DNA of 53,173 nucleotides from a virus: positions 1-53,173 of IMG/VR virus record IMGVR_UViG_3300015024_000005; one strand, 5' to 3'. The translations under genes and the position numbers were made by a program. Each line of letters opens with the position of its first letter. Position 1 is the stretch's first letter. Of the stretch, positions 27,510 to 35,232 are shown in pieces. Under the pieces are notes generated by a model. The model searched no databases and had not been told where the DNA came from. It worked only from the letters and a program-made list of their open reading frames with translations.

Positions 27510-28817
27510 ATGATAACACTGAACATACACAACAGCTATAGCCAGGTAACAGGATTAGACGCTAAGAGCCTATCAGCACTCAGAAAGCTACTAAGCTATG
27601 AGATTGACTCCAGCGCTAAGTACTTTTCTAACAACAACTTTAACACGACTAAGTACCTTATTGACAACAAAGGTAACTTCCCTAGTGGACTATTAACCGA
27701 CGTAGCAGGGTTTTTACTAGACCATAACATTAAACATATTATTGTAGATAGCAGAAAATGTCCTAATAGCCCCGAGGTTGAGAATAAAGAATTACCCATT
27801 AAACCGTACAGTTCTCAAGTGTTTGCTTGCCTTAGAGCCATTAAAGCTCAGCGCGGCACCATATCAATGCCTACAGGATCTGGCAAGTCCCTAGTAATAG
27901 CTTTAATAGCAAATAGACTAAGCTTATCCACTTTAATCATTGTACCTAACCTTGAGATTAAGAAACAGCTAGTAGATAGTCTTAAGCATTTAATACCTAA
28001 TGCAGATGTTACGGTAGAGAACATAGATTCAAGCTACCTGCAAACTACTAAGAAGAAATTTGATGTGTTAATAATTGACGAAGCGCATCATGCTGCAGCC
28101 AAAACTTATCAAAAACTAAACAAAACTCAGTGGACTGATATTTACTATAGGTTTTTCTTAACTGCCACTCCTTTTCGTAATAATACCGAAGAAGAGCTAT
28201 TATTTAAAGCCATTGCAGGTGATGTTGTATATCGATTAACGTATAAAGAATCTGTAGAAGCCGGGTATATTGTACCTATAGAAGCTTATTACATTGAAAT
28301 GCCTAAGGTTAAGACAGACGCTTATACTTGGCAGCAGGTATACTCAGAGTTGATAGTTAACAATCAAGCTCGTAATGAAGCTATTGCGCTGTTAGCCCTA
28401 CGATTAAACAGTCAGGGTAAGTCAACTTTAATACTAGTTAAGCAAATAGAACATGGCGCAATTCTTGCGCAACTAACAGGAATACCATTTGCTAATGGCC
28501 AGGATGAAGATACCAGAGTTGAAATCAATAACTTTAATAAAGGTAAGATTAAGTGTTTAATAGGAACTACTGGTATTATTGGGGAAGGTGTAGATACCAA
28601 ACCATGTGAATATGTTATTATTGCAGGACTAGGTAAAGCTAAGTCAGCGTTTATGCAACAATGTGGCAGGTCCGTTAGAACATATCCTGGTAAAGAGTCT
28701 GCTAAGGTTATACTCATTAAAGACAATAGCCATAAGTTTACTACTAGGCATTTTAACGAACAGAAAAAGATCTTAAAAGAAGAATATAATGTCATTCCAC
28801 AAAAGATTGAATTATAA
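27510..28817 (+). CDS. SF2 DEAD/DEAH-box helicase (UvsW-like)
   Basis: A 435-residue helicase with all core motifs: ISMPTGSGKSLVIALIANRL (Walker A) at 118-137, VLIIDEAHHAA (DEAH) near 187-197, FLTATPFRN (SAT-like) near 215-223, and in the second RecA domain LILVKQIEHGAI, GTTGIIGEGVDTK and FMQQCGRSVRTYPGKE (motif VI). The N-terminal 90 residues may be a DNA-binding extension. It fits T4 UvsW, which unwinds recombination intermediates, and would serve the RecA/SbcCD set on the other strand. It opens the rightward unit. Its ribosome binding site (AAGATAAGAAC) is weak. Confidence 0.85.
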   Translation: MITLNIHNSYSQVTGLDAKSLSALRKLLSYEIDSSAKYFSNNNFNTTKYLIDNKGNFPSGLLTDVAGFLLDHNIKHIIVDSRKCPNSPEVENKELPIKPYSSQVFACLRAIKAQRGTISMPTGSGKSLVIALIANRLSLSTLIIVPNLEIKKQLVDSLKHLIPNADVTVENIDSSYLQTTKKKFDVLIIDEAHHAAAKTYQKLNKTQWTDIYYRFFLTATPFRNNTEEELLFKAIAGDVVYRLTYKESVEAGYIVPIEAYYIEMPKVKTDAYTWQQVYSELIVNNQARNEAIALLALRLNSQGKSTLILVKQIEHGAILAQLTGIPFANGQDEDTRVEINNFNKGKIKCLIGTTGIIGEGVDTKPCEYVIIAGLGKAKSAFMQQCGRSVRTYPGKESAKVILIKDNSHKFTTRHFNEQKKILKEEYNVIPQKIEL

Positions 28818-28820
28818 CAC

Positions 28821-28849
28821 TTGACAATTAATATTTTTTATTATAGCCT
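28821..28849 (+). promoter_or_regulatory. Possible promoter upstream of the membrane Clp-like gene
   Basis: A perfect -35 TTGACA (28821-28826) is followed after 17 bases by a poor -10 TAGCCT (28844-28849). It lies in the 66-base gap between the helicase stop and the Clp-like start, so the last three genes of the unit may also be expressed separately. Confidence 0.4.
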
Positions 28850-28883
28850 AAAATAGATTATTAACCCACATAAAGGATGTCAA

Positions 28884-29837
28884 ATGCTAAAGGTTTTGTC
28901 TCACCGAGGTCTTGTAACATTAATCGTAAGCTTTATTTTACTTGTTATTTTAAGTTGTTCACTTACTAAATTAAGTAACGCTAGTGAATATGTTACTAGT
29001 CCTAAGATACCTATTACAGGTTCTGCTGTACTTCCCACAGCAGAAGTTGAAACACCTGATGTAGAAATTACTCAAATTATTGAGCTAACAGATACAAACT
29101 CAGTGGTTATGGATCAAGTATATTCTAACGACTCAGTAGCTTTAGTTATGTTAGAACTTGCCAGAGTATCCGCGTTAACACCTAGAAACAAGCCTATTTA
29201 TTTAGTGCTTAATACTCCAGGCGGTAGCGTAGACGCTGGGTTAAGTTTAATTAGTTTTGCTAAAGCTTTACCTCAAGAAATTAAGACTTTAAGCATTTTC
29301 TCAGCCTCCATGGGATTTCAGACAGCTCAAAACCTAGGCGAGCGTTTAGTATTACCTAGTTCTACGGTTATGTCTCACCGAGCTACTTTTGGACTTAAAG
29401 GCGAAGCTCACGGTGAGTTATTTCAACAATTAGCGTACACCATGCAGATCTTAGACGGTCTTGATAACACAGCGGCTTTTAGAATGGGCATTACTTATAA
29501 GCAATATCAAACATTAATTGCCGATCAGTATTGGGCTAACGGACCTCACGCAGTAGAAGATAAGTCAGCAGACAGACTTGTATTAGCTAAATGCTCTAAA
29601 GATCTTTTAAATGGTACTAAAACTATCAATGTTGAGACTATGTTTGGAGCTTTTGGAGTAGTAGTTAGCAAATGTCCTTTAATCACTGGTATTTTAAAAG
29701 TAACTGCACCAGCTAAAGAATTAACAAACGAAGATTTAGCAACTGCTAATCAATACGTTCATACAATGTTTGTTGACAAAAAAGCTTTTGTGCATGACTA
29801 TATATTAACAAATAAGTTTAACAACTTTAACAAATAA
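28884..29837 (+). CDS. Membrane-anchored Clp/SppA-like protease
   Basis: A 317-residue protein. The N-terminus is a signal-like helix with VTLIVSFILLVILSCSLTKL at 11-30, and the C at 25 (ILSC) could also act as a lipidation site. The protease core follows: YLVLNTPGGSVDAGLSLISF, catalytic Ser in FSASMGFQTAQN (S142), His in TVMSHRATFGLKG (H165), and an acidic part near ADQYWANG. The C-terminal 100 residues are an extra helical domain. It probably sits in the envelope and cleaves proteins there. AAAGGATG precedes ATG. A second Clp-like enzyme lies at 26050. Confidence 0.78.
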   Translation: MLKVLSHRGLVTLIVSFILLVILSCSLTKLSNASEYVTSPKIPITGSAVLPTAEVETPDVEITQIIELTDTNSVVMDQVYSNDSVALVMLELARVSALTPRNKPIYLVLNTPGGSVDAGLSLISFAKALPQEIKTLSIFSASMGFQTAQNLGERLVLPSSTVMSHRATFGLKGEAHGELFQQLAYTMQILDGLDNTAAFRMGITYKQYQTLIADQYWANGPHAVEDKSADRLVLAKCSKDLLNGTKTINVETMFGAFGVVVSKCPLITGILKVTAPAKELTNEDLATANQYVHTMFVDKKAFVHDYILTNKFNNFNK

Positions 29838-29845
29838 GGGGATTT

Positions 29846-30088
29846 ATGGTAAAATTATTAGTAGTAGCGATGTTGGCTTTATCAGGATGCGGTATTCAAG
29901 GGCAACTTAATAACTTAAAGCATGATAGAGAAGTTCAGGCAGGACTTAACGCAGCAGAGCAAGCTCAAGTTAATACTTTAGCTAACGCAAATGCTACTCT
30001 AGGAGCTACTATTACTATTTTGTTAGCTCAGCAAACTATCATGCAGCAGCAAATTGCTCGTCTAATAGCTATTAATAGGAATTATTAA
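29846..30088 (+). CDS. Small lipoprotein, 80 aa
   Basis: The lipobox ALSGC follows a hydrophobic start (VKLLVVAMLALSGC), so Cys15 is likely lipidated. The mature part is a helical coil (NNLKHDREVQAGLNAAEQAQ, then LANANATLGATITILLAQQT) rich in A and Q. Located between the membrane protease and the M15 peptidase, it fits an outer-membrane spanin-like or envelope role. AAGGGG precedes ATG, and its stop overlaps the start of the M15 gene. Confidence 0.6.
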   Translation: MVKLLVVAMLALSGCGIQGQLNNLKHDREVQAGLNAAEQAQVNTLANANATLGATITILLAQQTIMQQQIARLIAINRNY

Positions 30089-30450
30089 TGATAACTTACT
30101 TAGAGTTATTACATGGCCATAACGTAGATGATTTAACAGTACCTCAGCAGCATAATTTAGAGGATCTGCTTAAAGCTATCAACGTAATTAGAGATGCCTG
30201 GGGCAAACCGATGACGGTTACTTCAGGTTTTAGGTCTGTACAAGATCAAGCTCGTATTAACCCTAAAGTTACTAACTCGGCACACATGGTAGGAATGGCT
30301 GTAGATATTGCAGATGATGGTAGTCTCTATAAGTGGTGTGAGGCTAACGTACCATTACTAGAGAAGACAGGACTTTGGATTGAAGCAGGAACTCAAGGAT
30401 GGGTACATTTTCAGATTAGACCTGCACATAACAGGTTTTTTATACCCTAA
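30088..30450 (+). CDS. Peptidase M15-like endolysin
   Basis: A 120-residue single-domain peptidase: AWGKPMTVTSGFRSVQDQAR at 37-56, then NSAHMVGMAVDIADDGSLYK with zinc ligands H66 and D73, and the third ligand in GWVHFQIRP (H107). This family cleaves D-Ala/L-Ala peptide links of peptidoglycan. No signal peptide is present, so export would need a holin; two small membrane proteins are encoded just beyond. It overlaps the convergent 80-residue gene by 11 bases. Confidence 0.85.
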   Translation: MITYLELLHGHNVDDLTVPQQHNLEDLLKAINVIRDAWGKPMTVTSGFRSVQDQARINPKVTNSAHMVGMAVDIADDGSLYKWCEANVPLLEKTGLWIEAGTQGWVHFQIRPAHNRFFIP

Positions 30451-30682
30451 TAAACAAGCTAATAATTTTGAATAGTAAGCTACTTGACCTTAAAGTAGCT
30501 ATTTCTTTTTGTATTATAGTTATTTTACCATCAATTCTATCTTTTAATCCATTACGAGCTGCAGCTTCGGCTGCTTGAGGACTTCTAGCTATTAATTCTT
30601 GAATGTGCATAGCTTGATATTTTAAAACTTGTATTTGAGTATTTAATTCTTTTAATTCTTTAATTTTACTTGATAGCTGCAT
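30440..30682 (-). CDS. Small coiled-coil protein, 80 aa
   Basis: A helical protein with an N-terminal coiled coil (SSKIKELKELNTQIQVLKYQ), a short linker with SPQAAEAAARNGLKDRIDG, a second coil and a hydrophobic C-terminus (LLFKIISLFIRV) that may touch the membrane. It overlaps the upstream membrane gene by 17 bases. It is the last gene of the leftward late unit. Confidence 0.5.
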   Translation of the reverse strand: MQLSSKIKELKELNTQIQVLKYQAMHIQELIARSPQAAEAAARNGLKDRIDGKITIIQKEIATLRSSSLLFKIISLFIRV

Positions 30683-30911
30683 ATACCACCGCTACAAATC
30701 CAATAACTCCACCTAGGGACATTATTACTGTAATTAAGTTTTTTACAAATACAACGTGTTCTTTAACGAGTCTGACTTTTTCTTCTAATAAATCAGTTCT
30801 TTTAATATGATATTCTATATCTTTAGCTTGTTTAGCTAATGTAATATCTACATTATTTATTTTGTTATCTATTTTTTCTAGTATTTCAATTATAGATTTT
30901 ATTTCATACAT
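30666..30911 (-). CDS. Coiled-coil membrane protein, XhlA/holin-accessory-like
   Basis: The ATG at 30911 is preferred since AGGGA lies 6 bases upstream; an earlier ATG at 30944 has no such site. About 81 residues: a coiled coil (EIKSIIEILEKIDNKINNVD), then RTDLLEEKVRLVKEHVVFVK and a C-terminal membrane helix (VIMSLGGVIGFVAVVYAAIK). This layout fits XhlA-like lysis accessory proteins. Its start follows the holin-like gene's stop by one base. Confidence 0.6.
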   Translation of the reverse strand: MYEIKSIIEILEKIDNKINNVDITLAKQAKDIEYHIKRTDLLEEKVRLVKEHVVFVKNLITVIMSLGGVIGFVAVVYAAIK

Positions 30912-30912
30912 A

Positions 30913-31128
30913 TCAAGTCCCTGATTCCATGTTCTTTTGAACAACTTTAGCGCCTAAACCAAAACCCAAAAACGTACTACAAATGCCGACTACGCTGTTT
31001 AAATCGACACTTTTAATCATAGCCACAATAGCTATAGCACATGACATTAAAACGCAAAGAGCTGACAATAGTCTTGTCATGCTTACTGCCCCTGCTTCAC
31101 TAAGTAAAGAACCTATCCATTGTTTCAT
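30913..31128 (-). CDS. Holin-like membrane protein, 71 aa
   Basis: Two hydrophobic segments (LLSALCVLMSCAIAIVAMIK and VVGICSTFLGFGLGAKVVQK) are linked by a short loop (SVDLNS), with a soluble N-terminal part and a basic C-terminal end. This size and shape, next to a coiled-coil membrane protein and a peptidoglycan peptidase, fits a holin that lets the endolysin reach the wall. It overlaps the upstream gene by four bases. Confidence 0.65.
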   Translation of the reverse strand: MKQWIGSLLSEAGAVSMTRLLSALCVLMSCAIAIVAMIKSVDLNSVVGICSTFLGFGLGAKVVQKNMESGT

Positions 31129-31619
31129 ATAGTTGATACCCCTGCATCTTGTAATATTTTATCTAAATCTGAAGGTTCTACATAGTCTAATTCTACAGGT
31201 ACCTTAATGTTAACAAAAGAACATATTCTAGCTGCAAATTCAGAACAGATATAAGAATCTCCTCTATTATAGTATTTAATTTCAAAATGTAAAATCTTTT
31301 TAATACCAATAAGAATTAATTGAAGTCTAGAGTATGGTTTACCTAAGTTATTATCAATAAACGTAAGGATATCAAGATGTTGTGCGTCTGTACAAGGTAT
31401 AGAATATTCTTTAATAATAATATTTTCTTCTGTAAATATATCTTTATTAACTAAATTTACAAACCCATGAGATGCTTGAGCTATTAATTCTACTTGAGTA
31501 ATTTTATTAGTATGTCTTATGTAACAATGACTATATTCTCGACAGTCAGTTTTTTGAATAACTGTACTGCCTATTTTAAAGATGCTTTTGGCTTTAGAAA
31601 ATCCTACAATGATTTCCAC
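31125..31619 (-). CDS. Permuted papain-like (YiiX-type) hydrolase
   Basis: A 164-residue protein with the order His before Cys typical of permuted NlpC/P60 or YiiX-like enzymes: EYSHCYIRHTNKITQVELIA with H31, then DSYICSEFAARICSFVNIKV with C125 and the following SE. The region between contains the beta-strands of the papain-like core. Such enzymes cleave amide or ester bonds in peptidoglycan or lipids; phages carry them in tails or as lysis proteins. It overlaps the holin-like gene by four bases. Confidence 0.65.
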   Translation of the reverse strand: MEIIVGFSKAKSIFKIGSTVIQKTDCREYSHCYIRHTNKITQVELIAQASHGFVNLVNKDIFTEENIIIKEYSIPCTDAQHLDILTFIDNNLGKPYSRLQLILIGIKKILHFEIKYYNRGDSYICSEFAARICSFVNIKVPVELDYVEPSDLDKILQDAGVSTI

Positions 31620-32041
31620 TAGACTAAAACTTTATGTAAGTTATAGTTTACAGCTAACGAATTAGCCGAAGATCCAACTGAAGTATATATAACTCTAATT
31701 GCAAGTCCAGCATATACCTTAGCTGGGTAAGGTACGGATATAGGTACAATAGAAGGTCCAGTTTGAATATACCAGCCTAAAACAAATTTATTTAAGATAA
31801 AATTAGCTCCATAACCCAGTGTATTATTAACGTCTACTATTTGTAGATCTATTTTATCTCCAAAAGTACCATTACTAACAAGAATTGTACCTCCAGTAAT
31901 TAAACAATCGTCAACTAATAGATAATCTATAGTAGTTACTCCATTTGACGTACAGCTTGCTGTAACTCCAACGCCTAAAAAATTTAATTTTGAAGCTTCA
32001 AAGTCTGATACTTTTAATGGTTTATACGTTGATCCTATCAT
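31619..32041 (-). CDS. Virion-associated hypothetical protein, 140 aa
   Basis: The ATG at 32041 is used because GAGGAG lies just upstream; an earlier ATG at 32101 overlaps the next gene by about 60 bases and has no such site. The protein is beta-rich (IGSTYKPLKVSDFEASKLNF, TTIDYLLVDDCLITGGTILV) with hydrophobic strands up to AIRVIYTSVGSSANSLAVNY. It follows tail-fibre-like genes and is probably a virion or baseplate-type part. No known fold is certain. Confidence 0.5.
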   Translation of the reverse strand: MIGSTYKPLKVSDFEASKLNFLGVGVTASCTSNGVTTIDYLLVDDCLITGGTILVSNGTFGDKIDLQIVDVNNTLGYGANFILNKFVLGWYIQTGPSIVPISVPYPAKVYAGLAIRVIYTSVGSSANSLAVNYNLHKVLV

Positions 32042-32042
32042 A

Positions 32043-33263
32043 TTACTCCTCTGTCCATTCAATAAAAATACTATATGATCCGCCGGAAACTGTGGCCGCA
32101 TTTAAGTTTACCGATAAACATTGAGCAACACCTCTGAGTGTAACAGGCGCATCAACGTAATCAAGAATAAATTGATACGGATTTACCCCTTTGTCGGTCG
32201 TTGGTATAAACATTTTAAATGAGTTTATAGCACCGACTGGTGTGCCTACGGTAACAGAACCAGTGTTTGAAATCACTGTCGCTGTAGGTACTGGATAATT
32301 AGAATCATAAGGTACATTAATCGCCGTAGTTGGAACTCCACCGCTATTTGCAGTGCTTCGCTTAATAATAAAAGTGGAAACTGTCCCTGCTGTTGTTTGT
32401 GTTGCAGTGATACCTATTCGCAAAACTCGAATTGTTTTTGTAGCAGAACCTGTAATCCAGAAAATGTCTTGTGCAGCAGTTACTGGTATAATTGCAGGCG
32501 ATTGTGCTGAGTAGGTGTTAATAGTATTCGACTTTATAAAGGGTATTGAACCATTTTGTAATTGTGGCATTTTTGTATCTATAGAAGCTAGGGATGTATT
32601 ACCTGTAGTCTGTAGAGTAGCCGTAGATGCGCCTGTTGGTAATGAAGATGAAGAACCTAGCTGGGATATGATCCGCACAGCAACAGCTGGCTGACCAGTA
32701 TCAGTCCCCGGCGCTGCCGACAGCACCGAGGCGATATTTGTACCATCGGTTACTTTTACTGATCCTATTGTATTGATTCCAGTAGCTAATTTTACAATTT
32801 TACTAGCGTTAACTGCATTGCTACTTCTACCATTAATAGTTATTGAGGTGCCCGAAGTCCACGTTACTCTAGCCCTAATTAAATCTATAGCAGTTACAGT
32901 CAAGCGATACAATCCAGGTATTGTAGCTACATTTAAAATATCACCTTGTCCAATTTGAGTAGCTGAAATTGCCACCCAAGTAGCTCCAGCGTCTACAGAG
33001 GCCTCAAAAGCAATACTAGCGACAAAAGTGCCTGTAATTTGAATAATTGATGTCCCATAACCAGTTGTGGGTAAACTTGTTCCATTACCAGTAACAGCCA
33101 CCGCGTTCTGCATGACGATTACAGCGGATGCATTAGCTACATTGACATTGGATGTTACGTTTCCACTAACATCAACACCTAAATAATTTGTTTCATTTCC
33201 AACACTATCGCTGCCAGTAATTTTTGTGTTACCAGCAGCTTGTAATTCTGATAAATCAGCCAT
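32043..33263 (-). CDS. Tail-fibre or decoration-like structural protein, 406 aa
   Basis: A beta-rich protein with low charge: NETNYLGVDVSGNVTSNVNV at the start, then NGTSLPTTGYGTSIIQITGT and ITVTAIDLIRARVTWTSGTS-like strands, which resemble a small beta-sandwich seen in many phage structural proteins. The C-terminal half has more beta (SPAIIPVTAAQDIFWITGSA). It is followed by a shorter gene of similar composition, and preceded by a repeat-rich relative. A receptor or baseplate role is inferred. Confidence 0.6.
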   Translation of the reverse strand: MADLSELQAAGNTKITGSDSVGNETNYLGVDVSGNVTSNVNVANASAVIVMQNAVAVTGNGTSLPTTGYGTSIIQITGTFVASIAFEASVDAGATWVAISATQIGQGDILNVATIPGLYRLTVTAIDLIRARVTWTSGTSITINGRSSNAVNASKIVKLATGINTIGSVKVTDGTNIASVLSAAPGTDTGQPAVAVRIISQLGSSSSLPTGASTATLQTTGNTSLASIDTKMPQLQNGSIPFIKSNTINTYSAQSPAIIPVTAAQDIFWITGSATKTIRVLRIGITATQTTAGTVSTFIIKRSTANSGGVPTTAINVPYDSNYPVPTATVISNTGSVTVGTPVGAINSFKMFIPTTDKGVNPYQFILDYVDAPVTLRGVAQCLSVNLNAATVSGGSYSIFIEWTEE

Positions 33264-33281
33264 AACGTCCTTAATTAACTA

Positions 33282-34166
33282 TTAAACTTCTTGTCCCATA
33301 ATTGTCGAATACAAATCTTGGGGTGCTTTATCTAAATTAGTTCTAATGATTTGAACGCGTACTCCAGCAGCTACTTGTTTTGGATCATCAAAGTGCATAC
33401 TTAAATTAGTCACTGATGTCGAGTTAAATTGAACTGTTATTGTTGTATAGACACCAGTAGCTACTCCTGTTTCAATTTGAATTTCACTCTTCATTTTACC
33501 AGACGCTGACGCTTCAATTTGTTTTAAAATTAAAGTTTTACCAGCGGACACAGTATAACTATGAATGCTAGTAGCGGACGCTGCAACCGAAGCTACTGTA
33601 TTGTAGTTATCAACCGCAATACCAGCGGACGCTGCACTAACTGCCACGTTAAATGGATTTGTTGCTGAACCATATAGATTACCCGCACTGTCGCGTAAAG
33701 CCATGTCTAGTGGTCTAGTAGCTCCTGCTACAGATGAAGTAATAGCATTACCTAGTCCATCTTTTAGATTAGCACTTACAACATCTGCTGATGTTAAAGC
33801 TCTAATAGATCTAGGGTCAATCTGAACCCCGGCAACATCAATACCCACGTCAAGGGCACGTTGGGCACCGTTGACTTGAGAGGTGATGTTATTACCTGCT
33901 CCATCTTGTAATTTAGATACAACTGTACCTGCTATTGTTTGCGTTCCTGATGGTATATTGCGAACAATTAATGCTTGTTCTGTACCTGCAGGAGTTGTAA
34001 TAGATGATGCTAGGCTATTACCTGCTCCGTCATTGATTTTCGTGGTAACTCGACCACTTGAATCAATAGCTAATTGTTGGGAGGTAATTGTTGCGTCAAC
34101 TACCTTTACTTGTACGTCTCCAGCGGATTCTGTTCTCACTGGTAATGACGAATTATAGTCACTCAT
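33282..34166 (-). CDS. Repeat-containing tail-fibre-like protein, 294 aa
   Basis: The N-terminal 150 residues are built from about four repeats with the core DG-GN (KINDGAGNSLASS, KLQDGAGNNITSQV, NLKDGLGNAITSSV, LRDSAGNLYGSAT), like fibre-shaft modules. The C-terminal domain (KTLILKQIEASASGKMKSEI, then TVQFNSTSVTNLSMHFDDPK) is a beta-sandwich. It lies in a string of structural genes and probably forms part of the tail or a fibre. ATG is preceded by AGGAA. Confidence 0.65.
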   Translation of the reverse strand: MSDYNSSLPVRTESAGDVQVKVVDATITSQQLAIDSSGRVTTKINDGAGNSLASSITTPAGTEQALIVRNIPSGTQTIAGTVVSKLQDGAGNNITSQVNGAQRALDVGIDVAGVQIDPRSIRALTSADVVSANLKDGLGNAITSSVAGATRPLDMALRDSAGNLYGSATNPFNVAVSAASAGIAVDNYNTVASVAASATSIHSYTVSAGKTLILKQIEASASGKMKSEIQIETGVATGVYTTITVQFNSTSVTNLSMHFDDPKQVAAGVRVQIIRTNLDKAPQDLYSTIMGQEV

Positions 34167-34185
34167 TGTTTATTCCTATCTGTTA

Positions 34186-34359
34186 TTAGTTAAGTATTTT
34201 AAGTTCTTCTTTTATTTTAATTTCAGTTTGTTCTTGAATAACTATTGCAGCTTTTAATCTCTCAATATCTTTATTCATCTCTTCTATCTTTAATTCTAAT
34301 TCAAACTTTGCAGTTTGAACTCGCATTAATTCTAATTCTTTTCGTTTTCTTTCTATCAT
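34186..34359 (-). CDS. Coiled-coil protein, 57 aa
   Basis: The ATG at 34359, after GGGGG and overlapping the previous stop (TAGTATG), gives 57 residues that form a continuous coiled coil: IERKRKELELMRVQTAKFEL and EEMNKDIERLKAAIVIQEQT. A longer reading from 34404 overlaps the upstream gene and is less likely. A small chaperone or trimerising role beside fibre genes is possible. Confidence 0.5.
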   Translation of the reverse strand: MIERKRKELELMRVQTAKFELELKIEEMNKDIERLKAAIVIQEQTEIKIKEELKILN

Positions 34360-34360
34360 A

Positions 34361-34867
34361 CTATGCCCCCAGTATCTGTATTTTAGCGTTATAGTCCGAA
34401 ACACTCGGCCTGTTATGTATTACTTTTACTTGCACTATGTCACCTATGGCTAATACCCGGCCAAGGTTGCTAGATCCCTCGTAATCAAAGTTAGTGTTTA
34501 ACTCTGCTCCAAAATATGTTCTGTTTATATCTATAATAGTACCGTTAATATAAACATAGTATTTTGAAATATTATCACCAGAACAACTGATTTTTTGCAG
34601 TCTTTTGGTAGCTGTAGTAGCTGTGTAGCTAATAATGGTAGTTAAAGTACCTGCCCCTACAGCATTTATTTGATTAAATAGGTATAAATTAGGGTATATA
34701 CCGGGTAACTTACTATCAATACTAGCTAAACTAATATTTGTAGCTGCACCTTCATTATCAATATTTGTTAGTTTTTGAATTTCAAGAACTTGATTTCCAG
34801 AAGTAGCATTACCTGCTGCACCTGAAGTTACTGTGTTACTTGAAAGTCTTACATAATTACTAGACAT
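34361..34867 (-). CDS. Virion structural protein, 168 aa
   Basis: The N-terminus (NYVRLSSNTVTSGAAGNATS) and LASIDSKLPG are like the trimeric ends of other proteins of this cluster. The rest is a beta-sandwich (ISYTATTATKRLQKISCSGD, YYVYINGTIIDINRTYFGAE). ATG overlaps the upstream stop. The position in a fibre gene block suggests a tail or baseplate role. Confidence 0.55.
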   Translation of the reverse strand: MSSNYVRLSSNTVTSGAAGNATSGNQVLEIQKLTNIDNEGAATNISLASIDSKLPGIYPNLYLFNQINAVGAGTLTTIISYTATTATKRLQKISCSGDNISKYYVYINGTIIDINRTYFGAELNTNFDYEGSSNLGRVLAIGDIVQVKVIHNRPSVSDYNAKIQILGA

Positions 34868-35223
34868 TAGGTACCACTTCTTAAGTTAATTCTAGCAGAA
34901 GTTATAGTGCCAGAACCTATTACTACTATACGAACCCACCTATAGGTGCATTCCGCTACGTCATACATAATAGTGCCGTTTGAGCTATCTACTACAGCAC
35001 TTCCAGTTAAATCTGTCCAATTAACCACGCCTTCGTCTGTAAAAGACTGACCTAAAGGCTTACCCATATCATTTGACACCTGTAATTTACAAGTTAAATT
35101 AGTTGTAATGTATGCCAAATGTACAGAATAATCAGATACAGTGCTAACATAAAAAGACACCGACGTATATGGTATTACCGTCGATGTAGCTGGACTTAGA
35201 ATATTAAAATTAGCAATCTTCAT
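34867..35223 (-). CDS. Virion protein of a beta-sandwich family, 118 aa
   Basis: A discoidin-like strand pattern: SVSFYVSTVSDYSVHLAYIT, then CKLQVSNDMGKPLGQSF, NWTDLTGSAVV and YRWVRIVVIGSGTITSARIN. A second protein of the same type lies at 36503-36880 (IDVQVSNSFSPNV, AIRIVYTPTSGTGRMTAIV). They look like small virion parts made by duplication. Both lie in the fibre gene block. Confidence 0.6.
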   Translation of the reverse strand: MKIANFNILSPATSTVIPYTSVSFYVSTVSDYSVHLAYITTNLTCKLQVSNDMGKPLGQSFTDEGVVNWTDLTGSAVVDSSNGTIMYDVAECTYRWVRIVVIGSGTITSARINLRSGT

Positions 35224-35232
35224 AAGTCCTTA

